64,000 nucleotides of DNA from Phytopseudomonas straminea (GCF_900112645.1 NZ_FOMO01000002.1:677593-741592), one strand, 5' to 3'. Positions 26,465 through 35,368 are shown, numbered from the stretch's first letter. Notes: generated by a model from the sequence alone, not told the origin. Program-made: numbers and translations.

Positions 26465-27325
26465 TCAGAAACTCCCCTGCACGGACAGGTAGGCGCCATT
26501 CTGGTTATCCAGCGTGGCGATCTCGCCGAGGCGCGCGTAGGCCAGCACGATGGCCAGGTGCTTGCTGGGGAAGTAGCCGACGAACAGGTCGGCCCAGTCG
26601 CTCTCGCCGGCGAAACTGAGGTTGTCCGGCTTTTCCCGGTACTCGGCGCCCACGGCCCATTCTCGGTTGAGCAGCACGGCCACCGAACCTTCCTTGAGCA
26701 CCGAGCGGCGGTCGCGGCGGTCGCCACCGAAACCTAGCAGGCCCAGCTCGTTGGCCCGGCTGTAGCGCACACCGCCGTTGAGCAGCAGGTTGTAGCCGAA
26801 GGCGCCGCCGAGGATCAGCCGGCTGGCAGTCAGGTAGCCTTCGGTGTCTTCATCACGCTTGGCGCCGACCAGGCTGGGGATGAGGAAGTCCTTCTGGCGC
26901 TTGTGCTGAATACCCAGGGAAACCTGTGGCAACTGGTCGTAGATGAGGTCGCCGAACAACCGCACCTTGATGCCGAAGATATCCTGGCTAAGGCTGTTTT
27001 CCGGCAGGCTCAGGTCACGGGCCAGCGTGCCAAGGTCAAAGCGCTGGCGTGCGTAGGAGAGTTCGATGCGGTTGTCATAGGCCGCCGATACGCCAGCCAC
27101 ATCCAGACGGTAATCACCGGTTTCCACCCGCGTGGCAAACACGTCGGCACCCCACTCGCCCTTCTCGCCATAGCCGGACAATACCGCCCAGGGCGTGATG
27201 CCGCCGCCGGCAGGGCCTTCAATGCTGCTGGCGCCGCCGGTGGCGAGCAGGCGACCTTCGCCGGCCAAGGCAGCCGAGGTGAACATGCCCACCAGAAGGG
27301 CGCCAATCAATTGCGATAGCCACAT
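26465..27325 (-). CDS. DUF3034 family protein, probable outer-membrane beta-barrel
   Basis: This 286-residue protein has a signal peptide (LIGALLVGMFTSAALA) and then alternating-pattern beta strands ending in ...GAYLSVQGSF with terminal Phe, typical of outer-membrane barrels. Glycine-rich GRLLATGGASSIEGPAGGGI at the mature N-terminus, GYGEKGEWGADVFATRVETG and GVRYSRANELGLLGFG fit the DUF3034 family, whose function is unknown. It starts two bases after the EAL gene stop and ends two bases before the globin gene, so the order is fixed within one transcript. A role as a channel or as a partner of the secreted cupredoxin-like protein is conjecture. Confidence 0.85.
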   Translation of the reverse strand: MWLSQLIGALLVGMFTSAALAGEGRLLATGGASSIEGPAGGGITPWAVLSGYGEKGEWGADVFATRVETGDYRLDVAGVSAAYDNRIELSYARQRFDLGTLARDLSLPENSLSQDIFGIKVRLFGDLIYDQLPQVSLGIQHKRQKDFLIPSLVGAKRDEDTEGYLTASRLILGGAFGYNLLLNGGVRYSRANELGLLGFGGDRRDRRSVLKEGSVAVLLNREWAVGAEYREKPDNLSFAGESDWADLFVGYFPSKHLAIVLAYARLGEIATLDNQNGAYLSVQGSF

Positions 27326-27327
27326 GG

Positions 27328-29634
27328 TCAATGCACCAGAGAAACGGGAGAAGTTAACGGACGCTGCATCCAGGCCTCGAAGGCCTGCGGCGCCAGCGGA
27401 CGGCTGATCAGGTAACCCTGCACACTGTCGCACTGCCAACGGTCGAGCAGGTCCAGGCTGCGCTGCAGTTCGACACCTTCGGCCACCACCTTGAGGCCAA
27501 GGCTGTGGCTCATCTCGATGGTGGAACGGACGATCACCGCGTCTTCGCTGGTATCGTCCAGGTCGCGAATAAAGGACTGGTCGATCTTCAACTCCTGCAC
27601 TGGCATGCGCTTGAGCTGTGCCAGAGAAGAGTAGCCGGTGCCGAAGTCATCCACCGACAGACCAATGCCTTTCTCGCGCAGCCCGTGGAGAACCTGCAAG
27701 GCTACTGCTGGATTGAGCATCACACCGCTTTCGGTAATTTCGAAGATCAGTTGCGAGGCCGGAACCCGATAATGCGCCAACAGCTGGCCAACTCGGTAGG
27801 GCAGCTCAGCATCGATCAGGTCATCCGTGGAAATGTTCAACGACAACTGCACCATGAGCCCACGCTGACGCCACTCCTGCAGTTGACGCACACCCTCTTC
27901 GATCACCCAGGCAGTCAAAATCTGAATGCTACCGGTGCGCTCGGCGATAGGGATGAACTCCCCAGGCGAGACCATGCCGAATTGCGGATGCTGCCAGCGC
28001 AGCAGGCCCTCGGCCTGGATACGCGAGGGATTACGCACGTCCAGTTTGGGCTGGTAGTGCAGCAGCAGCTCCTCTCGCTGAGCGGCGTGGCGCAAGTCAC
28101 GGATCAGTTGTACTTGACGCTGCTGGACAGCGTCACGACCACTTTCGTAAACCTGGATGCGCCCCGGCAGCTGACCAGCGTCCTGCATGGCGATACCAGC
28201 ACGACGCAGTAACTCTTCAGGCGTCACACCGTCGCTGGGGTAGCCAGCAATGCCGATGTGGCAATCCAGAGCGATATCCACGTTATCGATACGAAAGGGC
28301 TTCATAGACAACTGCTGCACGCGGTCGGCAGTAGCCACCGCGCTGTCGACATCAGCACCATCAAGCAATAGCACGAACTCGTCGCCATGCAGTCGCGCCA
28401 GGCTGTCGGACGGCCGCAATGCCATCTGCAGGCGGTTGGCCAACTGCTGCATGACCCGATCACCGCCGCCGGCCTCGCAGCTTTCCGTGACTGTGCGGAA
28501 ATTGCCGATACCCACATACAGCAAGGCGATATGCCGATCAGCCATGATCGCGCTGCTCAAGCGCTCGAGCGCCAGGTTGCGATTGGGCAGCCCGGTCATC
28601 GGATCATGCAGGGCGTTATGGGCCAGTTGCCGCTCACGTTCGGCGATGCCCTGCTGCATGCTCTGGAACGCCTTGGCCAGGCTGCCGAGCTCATCACCGC
28701 GGTCGAGCGCCAACGGCACCTCGTAATCACCCTGGCCGACCCGCTCGGCGGCACCAGCCAAGTGGCGAATCGGCCGCGAAAGGCTACGCGCCAGCAACAA
28801 TGCACCCATCAGGGACGCCACCAACGCAGCCACGGCGATCAGCAGGATCTGCTTATTGAGCGCAACCACCGAGCCACGGGCCTGTTCGAGCGAACGTTGC
28901 AGCAGTGCCTGCACGCGAAAGCCGTCACCACTACCGAGCACCAGACGCTGTACCAGGAAGGGCTCATCACCATGCATAACCTCGCCGCTGTCGCCATCGA
29001 ACGTGATCTTGTGCAGGTCTTGCAGAGTACTCACGAACACGTCCGGCTGGCCGTCCATGCTGCCGATGATGCTCAGTTCCAGGTGCGTCAGTTGATTGAG
29101 CTCGTGGGCGAAGCGATCATCAATGGCAAAACCGGTCACTAGGCGCGCAATGGGCAGTGGCGCGTTGATCGTGGCTTGCACCAGCAGATAGATCTGTCCG
29201 TCGAAGGGCATGAGAATACTCTGTCCCTGACGGTTCAACTGCCGGTTGATCTGCTCGGTCTGGGCTACGGACGGCGGCGCCGAGGTGCTAGCGGTCAGCT
29301 TGCCGTCCATGTCGAACATCATCACCACGCCGGCGTTGATCCGCGCGCCATGATTGAACAGCGCCGAGCGGATGGTCGCCTCGTCGCCACTGGCCACGGC
29401 CTCGCGGAAGCCGAAGTCGCTGGTCAACACCTGCACCGCATCACGTAGCTGGCGGGCGTGGGTATCGAGTAACTGCCCGAATACACTGGTACCGACTTCA
29501 AGCTGCTCACGCGCCTGGGTGCGGATCGAGGCATTGGTGGCCGCCTGCACGGCGAAATACAGCGCGCCGATCACCACCAGCGGTAGCAAGATCAGCACGA
29601 TGGCGATGCGCGCCTGGAAACTAGTGCGAACCAT
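27328..29634 (-). CDS. Membrane GGDEF-EAL protein, degenerate GGDEF and intact EAL (probable c-di-GMP phosphodiesterase)
   Basis: This 768-residue protein has TM1 (about 10-30), a periplasmic dCache-like sensor (35-260), TM2 (263-283), HAMP (284-336), GGDEF (342-500) and EAL (510-765) domains. The GGDEF signature is HGDEF (416-420), and the usual metal-binding DxD is replaced (YVGIGNF, 373-379), so cyclase activity is unlikely. The EAL domain keeps the catalytic set: EGL (542-544), Asn600, Glu635 in EITES, DDFGTG (662-667), Lys683, EGVE (719-722) and Gln739 in VQGY. The start ATG overlaps the preceding cupredoxin-like gene by 14 bp. The periplasmic sensor would let a ligand of the secreted partner control c-di-GMP breakdown. 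Confidence 0.92.
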   Translation of the reverse strand: MVRTSFQARIAIVLILLPLVVIGALYFAVQAATNASIRTQAREQLEVGTSVFGQLLDTHARQLRDAVQVLTSDFGFREAVASGDEATIRSALFNHGARINAGVVMMFDMDGKLTASTSAPPSVAQTEQINRQLNRQGQSILMPFDGQIYLLVQATINAPLPIARLVTGFAIDDRFAHELNQLTHLELSIIGSMDGQPDVFVSTLQDLHKITFDGDSGEVMHGDEPFLVQRLVLGSGDGFRVQALLQRSLEQARGSVVALNKQILLIAVAALVASLMGALLLARSLSRPIRHLAGAAERVGQGDYEVPLALDRGDELGSLAKAFQSMQQGIAERERQLAHNALHDPMTGLPNRNLALERLSSAIMADRHIALLYVGIGNFRTVTESCEAGGGDRVMQQLANRLQMALRPSDSLARLHGDEFVLLLDGADVDSAVATADRVQQLSMKPFRIDNVDIALDCHIGIAGYPSDGVTPEELLRRAGIAMQDAGQLPGRIQVYESGRDAVQQRQVQLIRDLRHAAQREELLLHYQPKLDVRNPSRIQAEGLLRWQHPQFGMVSPGEFIPIAERTGSIQILTAWVIEEGVRQLQEWRQRGLMVQLSLNISTDDLIDAELPYRVGQLLAHYRVPASQLIFEITESGVMLNPAVALQVLHGLREKGIGLSVDDFGTGYSSLAQLKRMPVQELKIDQSFIRDLDDTSEDAVIVRSTIEMSHSLGLKVVAEGVELQRSLDLLDRWQCDSVQGYLISRPLAPQAFEAWMQRPLTSPVSLVH

Positions 29635-30304
29635 GATCCAAAGCTTTCTTGAAGGCATCGCCAAAGGCGCTGGGCGGTGCGCCCGGTGGTTCGCTGACGC
29701 TGGCAGCATCGACCGGCAGGCTGAAACGCGGCGCCATGGCGCCATCGCCGACTTTCAAGGCCTCGGCCTGTTTGGGCAGCATGTCGGGCAGCGCCGAGTG
29801 CCAGAGGGTGACCTGATATTCGCCGGCCGGCAGGTTGTCGAAACTAACCCGGCCCTGGGCATCGCTGACGGCGAACCAGGGGTCATCGGTAACGTAGATG
29901 TAGCCCACCATCCAGTCATGGATATTGCAGCCCAGCACCACCAGGCCGGGCTTGTCGAAAACCACCGGCTCACTCGGCGTGCCCTGGTAAAGGCGCAGCT
30001 CGAAGCGCTTGGCCGGCGAGAACGAATAGACCTGATGGCGAATGTCGTCGCGGTTCGGAAAGGTGACCGCGGTGCCGCTGCGCACGGCCAGCACGCTGGG
30101 TACGAAGCGCATATCCTGTTGGTCCATTACCGCTTTGCCGGCGGCTGCCGTGCTGGAAACTGCAGCGCCACGCAGCGTCACCACGGCGTCGGCCAGCGGT
30201 GCGCCCTTGGTGTCCACCACTTCGCCTTGCAGGCTGGCAGCCTGCGCGGTGCACAGCGCGCCGAACAGATACAGGTGTACAGCGATAAAGAAACGTCTAG
30301 TCAT
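29621..30304 (-). CDS. Secreted cupredoxin-like 'methylamine utilization' protein
   Basis: This 227-residue protein has a signal peptide (MTRRFFIAVHLYLFGALCTA, cut near QAASLQ), a carboxypeptidase-regulatory-like strand pair (LQGEVVDTKGAPLADAVVTL) and a plastocyanin-like domain with the complete type-1 copper ligand set: His90 in DIRHQVYSFS and Cys126, His129 and Met132 in GCNIHDWM. Such proteins are often named methylamine utilization proteins after one gene neighbourhood, but no methylamine dehydrogenase genes are here. It is the first gene of the operon, exported to the periplasm, and may deliver electrons or sense copper or redox state for the EAL protein. That role is inferred. Confidence 0.88.
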   Translation of the reverse strand: MTRRFFIAVHLYLFGALCTAQAASLQGEVVDTKGAPLADAVVTLRGAAVSSTAAAGKAVMDQQDMRFVPSVLAVRSGTAVTFPNRDDIRHQVYSFSPAKRFELRLYQGTPSEPVVFDKPGLVVLGCNIHDWMVGYIYVTDDPWFAVSDAQGRVSFDNLPAGEYQVTLWHSALPDMLPKQAEALKVGDGAMAPRFSLPVDAASVSEPPGAPPSAFGDAFKKALDHGSH

Positions 30305-30484
30305 GGGAGCTCGTCAAGGGCTACTCAGCCTTACCGCGAGGCCACATAAGCGCCTCTTCGCTGATTAAGGAAGGTCTGCAGGAAGATTAGACGTGATGCA
30401 GAAGAAGTTCGAGCTTTAATGACGCCGCGAATAGGCAAAAAGCCACTATCGAAAGAAACAGTCCGAAAAGGCTGATCCAGAGTT

Positions 30485-31237
30485 TTATTCGTTGCCGCGC
30501 AGACGCTTGGGCGTCAGCCCCAGGTAACGCCGCATGGCGGTAGTCAGCGCGCTCTGGCTGGAGAAGCCGCACTCCTCGGCGATGCGCACAAGTGGCAAGC
30601 CACTGCCACGCAACAGGCGCGTGGCGCGATCGAGGCGTGCCTTGAGCAGGTACTGATGGGGCGTGAGGCCGACGCTATCCTTGAACTGGGCGTGAAAGTG
30701 GCTAGGGCTCAGGCAGGCGACATGGGCCAGCTCGGCCACGCTGATGCGCCGCGCCAGATTGTCGGCGATATAACCATCGAGCCGCTGCACGTCCAGCGAG
30801 CCATGGCCACGCGCGGACTGCTCGCCAAATACCCTCAGGTGCAGGGCGCGCAGCAACACGCCACCCAGCGAGCGCGCCAGCAGCGGGTCGCTGCCGTAAC
30901 GCTCCAGTTCAGAGCCGGCATAGCTGAGCAGATGCTGAAAGTCGGCATCGAGTTGCGGGTAACGCGGCGTGTCGAACAGATGGCCTAGCAGCTGCAGGTC
31001 CTCGCTGGACATGTCCTGCTCATTGAGGTCGACGATTAGCATGCGGTTGTCGCCAATACCAGCGAACTGATGGTCAGCATCACCCGGCACCAGGCAGGCG
31101 CGCATGCGGCACACCTCGCCGCCGCGCCCAACCACCTCGAATTCGGCACGCCCGGACACTGACATCACCAGCTGGTGGTGGTCGTGAGTGTGTTCGTGGG
31201 CCTGATCGTCCAGGCGCATGAGGCGGGCGTTGAGCAT
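30485..31237 (-). CDS. AraC family transcriptional regulator with cupin N-domain
   Basis: The protein has an N-terminal cupin-like sensor (DQAHEHTHDHHQLVMSVSGR with several histidines, residues about 8-100) and a C-terminal double HTH from about 155 (ISVAELAHVACLSPSHFHAQ, LVRIAEECGFSSQSALTTA). ATG 31237 (250 residues) is used. A GTG at 31267 would add ten residues and cannot be excluded. It lies 180 bp upstream of the cupredoxin-EAL operon on the same strand and may regulate it or the divergent Lon gene. The His-rich cluster could bind metal. The gap 30305-30484 shows no terminator or strong dyad. Confidence 0.85.
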   Translation of the reverse strand: MLNARLMRLDDQAHEHTHDHHQLVMSVSGRAEFEVVGRGGEVCRMRACLVPGDADHQFAGIGDNRMLIVDLNEQDMSSEDLQLLGHLFDTPRYPQLDADFQHLLSYAGSELERYGSDPLLARSLGGVLLRALHLRVFGEQSARGHGSLDVQRLDGYIADNLARRISVAELAHVACLSPSHFHAQFKDSVGLTPHQYLLKARLDRATRLLRGSGLPLVRIAEECGFSSQSALTTAMRRYLGLTPKRLRGNE

Positions 31238-31423
31238 GATTCGCGACTCGATGGGCAACGCGCGCACTCTACCGCGTTGCCACGCAAAACTGTATGGGCG
31301 GCGACAGGAGGCCCGGCAGGCGCCAAACCAGGCCTGACAAGCGAAACGGCGCAGTCACTAATAAATGTTGAAAAAAGCCGGCGGCGCCCCATCTAACCTT
31401 CAACGTCAATGGACAGGTGCCGC

Positions 31424-33811
31424 ATGAACGACCCGCACGATATCGAGATCGCTTCGGAGCAAACCAGCCACAGCCTGATGCTGCCCGGGCAGAACCTGCC
31501 GGACAAACTCTATGTGATTCCAATCCACAACCGCCCCTTCTTCCCGGCGCAGGTGCTGCCGGTGATCGTCAACGAGGAGCACTGGGCGGAAACCCTGGAA
31601 CTGGTCAGCAAGACCGAGCACAAGACCCTGGCCCTGTTCTACGTCGACAAGCCGGTCACCGATCCCCGCCATTTCGATACGTCCAGCATGCCCGAGCACG
31701 GCACCGTGGTGCGTGTGCACCATGTCAGCAACGACGACGGCAAGCTGCAGTTCGTCGCCCAGGGCCTGACCCGCGTGCGCATTCGTGGCTGGCTCAAGCA
31801 TCACCGCCCGCCGTACCTGGCCGAGGTCGAATACCCGCGTAACGCCAATGATGGGCGCGACGAGGTCAAGGCCTACGCCATGGCGCTGATCAACGTGATC
31901 CGCGAGCTGCTGCCGCTCAACCCGCTGTACAACGAAGAGCTGAAGAACTATCTCAACCGCTTCAGCCCCAACGATCCCTCGCCGCTCACCGACTTCGCTG
32001 CGGCGCTCACCACCGCGCAATCGAAGGTGCTACAGGAAGTGCTCGACACCGTGCCGATTCTCAAGCGCATGGAAAAGGTGCTGCCGCTGCTGCGCAAGGA
32101 AGTCGAGGTCGCGCGCCTGCAGAACGAGCTCTCCGACGAGGTGAACCGCTCGGTGGGCGAGCACCAGCGCGAGTTCTTTCTCAAGGAACAGCTGAAGATC
32201 ATCCAGCAGGAACTGGGCATCACCAAGGATGACCGCAGCGCCGACACCGAGCAGTTCACACAGCGCCTGGAAGGCAAGACCCTGCCCGAGCAGGCCCGCA
32301 AGCGCATCGACGAGGAGATGAACAAACTCTCGGTACTGGAGACCGGCTCGCCAGAGTACGCCGTCACCCGTAATTACCTGGACTGGGCCACCAGCGTGCC
32401 CTGGGGCGTGGTCGGCAAGGACAAGCTGGACCTCAAGCACGCCCGCAAGGTACTCGACGATCACCACGCCGGCATGGACGACATCAAGCAGCGCATCACC
32501 GAGTTCCTTGCCGTCGGCGCCTTCAAGGGGGAGATCGCCGGTTCCATCGTGCTGCTGGTCGGCCCGCCCGGCGTGGGCAAGACCAGCATCGGCAAGTCCA
32601 TCGCCGAATCCCTGGACCGGCCGTTCTACCGTTTCTCGGTCGGCGGCATGCGCGACGAGGCCGAGATCAAGGGCCATCGCCGCACCTATATCGGCGCCCT
32701 GCCCGGCAAGCTGGTGCAGGCGCTCAAGGAAGTCGAGGTGATGAATCCGGTGATCATGCTCGACGAGATCGACAAGATGGGTAGCAGCTTTCAGGGCGAC
32801 CCGGCCTCGGCGCTGCTGGAAACCCTCGACCCGGAACAGAACGTCGAATTCCTCGACCACTATCTGGATCTGCGCCTGGACCTGTCCAAGGCGCTGTTCG
32901 TGTGCACCGCCAATACCCTGGACTCGATCCCCGGCCCGCTGCTCGACCGCATGGAAGTGATTCGTCTGTCCGGCTACATCACCGAGGAAAAACTGGCCAT
33001 CGCCAAGCGTCACCTGTGGCCCAAGCAGCTCGACAAGGCCGGCGTGTCGGCCAAGCAACTGTCGATCAACGACAGCGCCCTGCGCGCCCTGATCGAGGGC
33101 TATGCCCGCGAAGCCGGCGTACGCCAGCTGGAGAAACAGCTCGGCAAGCTGGTGCGCAAGGCGGTGGTCAAGCTGCTCGACGACCGCGACACCAAGGTCA
33201 AGATCGCCGCCAAGGATCTGGAGGGCTACTTGGGCATGCCGGTGTTTCGCAGCGAGCAGGTGCTTTCCGGTGTCGGCGTGATCACCGGCCTGGCCTGGAC
33301 CAGCATGGGCGGCGCCACGCTGCCGATCGAGGCGACACGCATCCACACACTGAACCGCGGCTTCAAGCTCACCGGCCAGCTCGGCGAAGTGATGAAGGAG
33401 TCGGCGGAGATCGCCTACAGCTACGTCAGCTCGCACCTGAAAACCTTCAAGGGCGACCCGACCTTCTTCGACCAGGCTTTCGTGCATATGCACGTGCCCG
33501 AAGGTGCCACGCCCAAGGACGGTCCGAGCGCCGGCGTCACCATCGCCAGCGCCCTGCTCTCCCTGGCCCGCAACCAGGCGCCGAAGAAGGGCGTAGCGAT
33601 GACCGGCGAACTGACCCTGACCGGCCAGGTGCTGGCCATCGGCGGGGTGCGCGAGAAGGTCATCGCCGCGCGTCGCCAGAAGATCCACGAGCTGATACTG
33701 CCCGAGGCCAACCGTGGCTCCTATCAGGAGCTGCCGGAATACCTCAAGCAGGGCATCACCGTGCACTTCGCCAAGCGTTTCAGCGACGTGGCCAAGGTGC
33801 TATTCGACTGA
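31424..33811 (+). CDS. asrA: Lon-family ATP-dependent protease, AsrA-like
   Basis: This 795-residue Lon protease has an N-terminal LAN domain (LYVIPIHNRPFFPAQVLPVI), a coiled helical stretch (VNRSVGEHQREFFLKEQLKI), an AAA+ module with Walker A GPPGVGKTS near residue 381 and Walker B VIMLDEIDK, and a C-terminal protease with the Ser702 (DGPSAGVT) and Lys745 (REKVIAAR) dyad. The N-terminus differs from housekeeping Lon, which starts near LPLLPLRDVVVYP, and matches my memory of P. aeruginosa AsrA, a second Lon linked to the aminoglycoside stress response. ATG 31424 has AGG seven bases upstream. It is a single gene, followed by 196 bp without an obvious terminator. Confidence 0.88.
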   Translation: MNDPHDIEIASEQTSHSLMLPGQNLPDKLYVIPIHNRPFFPAQVLPVIVNEEHWAETLELVSKTEHKTLALFYVDKPVTDPRHFDTSSMPEHGTVVRVHHVSNDDGKLQFVAQGLTRVRIRGWLKHHRPPYLAEVEYPRNANDGRDEVKAYAMALINVIRELLPLNPLYNEELKNYLNRFSPNDPSPLTDFAAALTTAQSKVLQEVLDTVPILKRMEKVLPLLRKEVEVARLQNELSDEVNRSVGEHQREFFLKEQLKIIQQELGITKDDRSADTEQFTQRLEGKTLPEQARKRIDEEMNKLSVLETGSPEYAVTRNYLDWATSVPWGVVGKDKLDLKHARKVLDDHHAGMDDIKQRITEFLAVGAFKGEIAGSIVLLVGPPGVGKTSIGKSIAESLDRPFYRFSVGGMRDEAEIKGHRRTYIGALPGKLVQALKEVEVMNPVIMLDEIDKMGSSFQGDPASALLETLDPEQNVEFLDHYLDLRLDLSKALFVCTANTLDSIPGPLLDRMEVIRLSGYITEEKLAIAKRHLWPKQLDKAGVSAKQLSINDSALRALIEGYAREAGVRQLEKQLGKLVRKAVVKLLDDRDTKVKIAAKDLEGYLGMPVFRSEQVLSGVGVITGLAWTSMGGATLPIEATRIHTLNRGFKLTGQLGEVMKESAEIAYSYVSSHLKTFKGDPTFFDQAFVHMHVPEGATPKDGPSAGVTIASALLSLARNQAPKKGVAMTGELTLTGQVLAIGGVREKVIAARRQKIHELILPEANRGSYQELPEYLKQGITVHFAKRFSDVAKVLFD

Positions 33812-34007
33812 CCACTGCCGCGGCGGGCTGCCAGACCAGGTGCCCGCCGTCCCGATGCCCTTCCCGCTACCGGCCTGCTGGCAAATCGATAGATCGAAAC
33901 CCGAATGCTGCTGTCAGAAGCTGACCCGGCCGCCGTGAGGCTGTGCAGCATCTGGCCTGTGCAGATCACGCCATGCCCGGGCGATGGTCGACAGAAGGAG
34001 AACGGGG

Positions 34008-35264
34008 ATGCCCCGCAGCGACAAGGAACATTTCATCGGGCTCGAATGGCTGCGCTTCATACTCGGCCTGTATATCGTGGTCTTTCACACCCTGCACAAC
34101 TACCCCGAACAGCAGTTGCCGATCGTCAAGCAGCTCAGCGGCGCGGGCTTCTTCGCCACCAGTACCTTTTTCGTGCTTTCCGGTTTTCTGCTCGCCCACG
34201 TGTATTGCCAGCGCGGCCAGATGCGCGAGCCGGCGGTGAGCTTCTGGAGCAGGCGCTTCGCCAACCTCTATCCACTGCATATCTTCTCGCTGCTGCTGAC
34301 CATCGCCGTCATCTTCGTCATCAGCCACCTGGGTATCCCGCCGGACGACACCAAGGCCAGTATCCGCTTCGTGGTCTACGACACCAACGAGGACAGGACC
34401 CAGATCGCCCTCGACAGCCTCGAACACTTCATGAGCAACGGCGAGTTGGCCTTCAACAGCCTGTTGCAGTTGCTGATGCTGCAGGCCTGGAACCCCTTCT
34501 ACCTGACCTTCAACGCACCGCTATGGTCAATCTCTACGCTGTTCTTCTTCTACCTCACCTTCCCGTTCGTTGCGCCGCGCCTGGCACGTCTCAAGCACAA
34601 GGTGCTGTGGCTGGGCGTGATCACCCTGATCTACCTGATTCCGCCGACGCTGGTGATTCTCAACGGTGATTACGGCATGCCGTTCACCGGCATCCTGCAC
34701 CGCAACCCGCTGGTGCGCCTGCCCGAATTTCTCGCTGGCATCCTCGCCTACGGCCTTTTTCGCGACATGCAGGACGCCGGGCGCACGCAGGGCACTGGCG
34801 GCGTGGGGCTGATGATCGCTTTCGTGCTGGGCTGCTTCCTCGGCACTGCCTGGCTGATCGAGGGGCCACAATTCTGGTACTACCTGCTGCACAACGGCCT
34901 GCTGCTGCCGGCGCAGATCATGCTGATCTACCTCTGCGCCCTGGCACCCTCGCCTGCCAGCAGCACAGTGCAACGCTGGTCCCAGCGCCTGGGCGCGGCC
35001 TCGCTGCCGCTGTTCGTACTGCATGTGCCGGCCTTCACGCTGTTCTCGCGCTCGGAAATGCTGCTGGGTGTAGCCTCCGGTGAGTGCTTCGCCAACTGGT
35101 CCGAGTGCGCGGTGCGCGCGGGCGAGCAGCATCTGTCCATCGTCTTCTACCCACTGTTCCTGCTGCTGACAGTGATACTCTGCGTCTGGGCTCAGGAAAA
35201 CGCCGTGGTACCGACCCGCAAACGACTACTGAAGTGGTTGCCGGTTCGACGTAGCACAAACTGA
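34008..35264 (+). CDS. Acyltransferase 3 family membrane protein
   Basis: This 418-residue protein has about ten membrane helices and the acyltransferase-3 N-terminus: IGLEWLRFILGLYIVVFHTL with the catalytic-type His in helix 1, then FFVLSGFLLAHVY and SRRFANLYPLHIFSLLL. Members transfer acyl groups such as acetyl or succinyl to extracytoplasmic carbohydrates. The gene lies 104 bp before opgG-opgH, so it could decorate osmoregulated periplasmic glucans in the manner of OpgC. That is inference from position. ATG 34008 follows GAAGGAG. A terminator-like hairpin separates it from opgG. Confidence 0.87.
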   Translation: MPRSDKEHFIGLEWLRFILGLYIVVFHTLHNYPEQQLPIVKQLSGAGFFATSTFFVLSGFLLAHVYCQRGQMREPAVSFWSRRFANLYPLHIFSLLLTIAVIFVISHLGIPPDDTKASIRFVVYDTNEDRTQIALDSLEHFMSNGELAFNSLLQLLMLQAWNPFYLTFNAPLWSISTLFFFYLTFPFVAPRLARLKHKVLWLGVITLIYLIPPTLVILNGDYGMPFTGILHRNPLVRLPEFLAGILAYGLFRDMQDAGRTQGTGGVGLMIAFVLGCFLGTAWLIEGPQFWYYLLHNGLLLPAQIMLIYLCALAPSPASSTVQRWSQRLGAASLPLFVLHVPAFTLFSRSEMLLGVASGECFANWSECAVRAGEQHLSIVFYPLFLLLTVILCVWAQENAVVPTRKRLLKWLPVRRSTN

Positions 35265-35297
35265 GCAGAAGGAAAGGAAATTCCTAGGAATCATCTG

Positions 35298-35356
35298 CAG
35301 CGCCGACGGTCGGAAGGAGATGTTCGGCGACCGTGCCGCTGTTTTCTTTTGTTTTC
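35298..35356 (+). terminator. Terminator-like hairpin in the opgG leader (possible attenuator)
   Basis: CAGCG with ACGGTCG (35298-35312) pairs with CGACCGT and CGCTG (35328-35341), leaving a small internal bulge. TTTTCTTTTGTTTTC follows at 35342-35356. It ends two bases before the GGGAGGG ribosome site of opgG, so opgG can only be read by transcripts that pass it. The T-tract is interrupted, so termination may be partial. A perfect ATTCCTAGGAAT palindrome sits just upstream at 35280-35291. Confidence 0.5.
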
Positions 35357-35368
35357 TGGGAGGGATCC

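Noticed and set aside
30387..30572. 61-codon minus-strand frame between the cupredoxin and AraC genes
   Set aside because: Most of it overlaps the AraC HTH in another frame; it has no ribosome site and a composition unlike a real gene.
32030..33766. 578-codon minus-strand frame inside the Lon gene
   Set aside because: It is the mirror of the AAA+ and protease domains; it is His/Gln/Val-rich and typical of GC-rich antisense frames.
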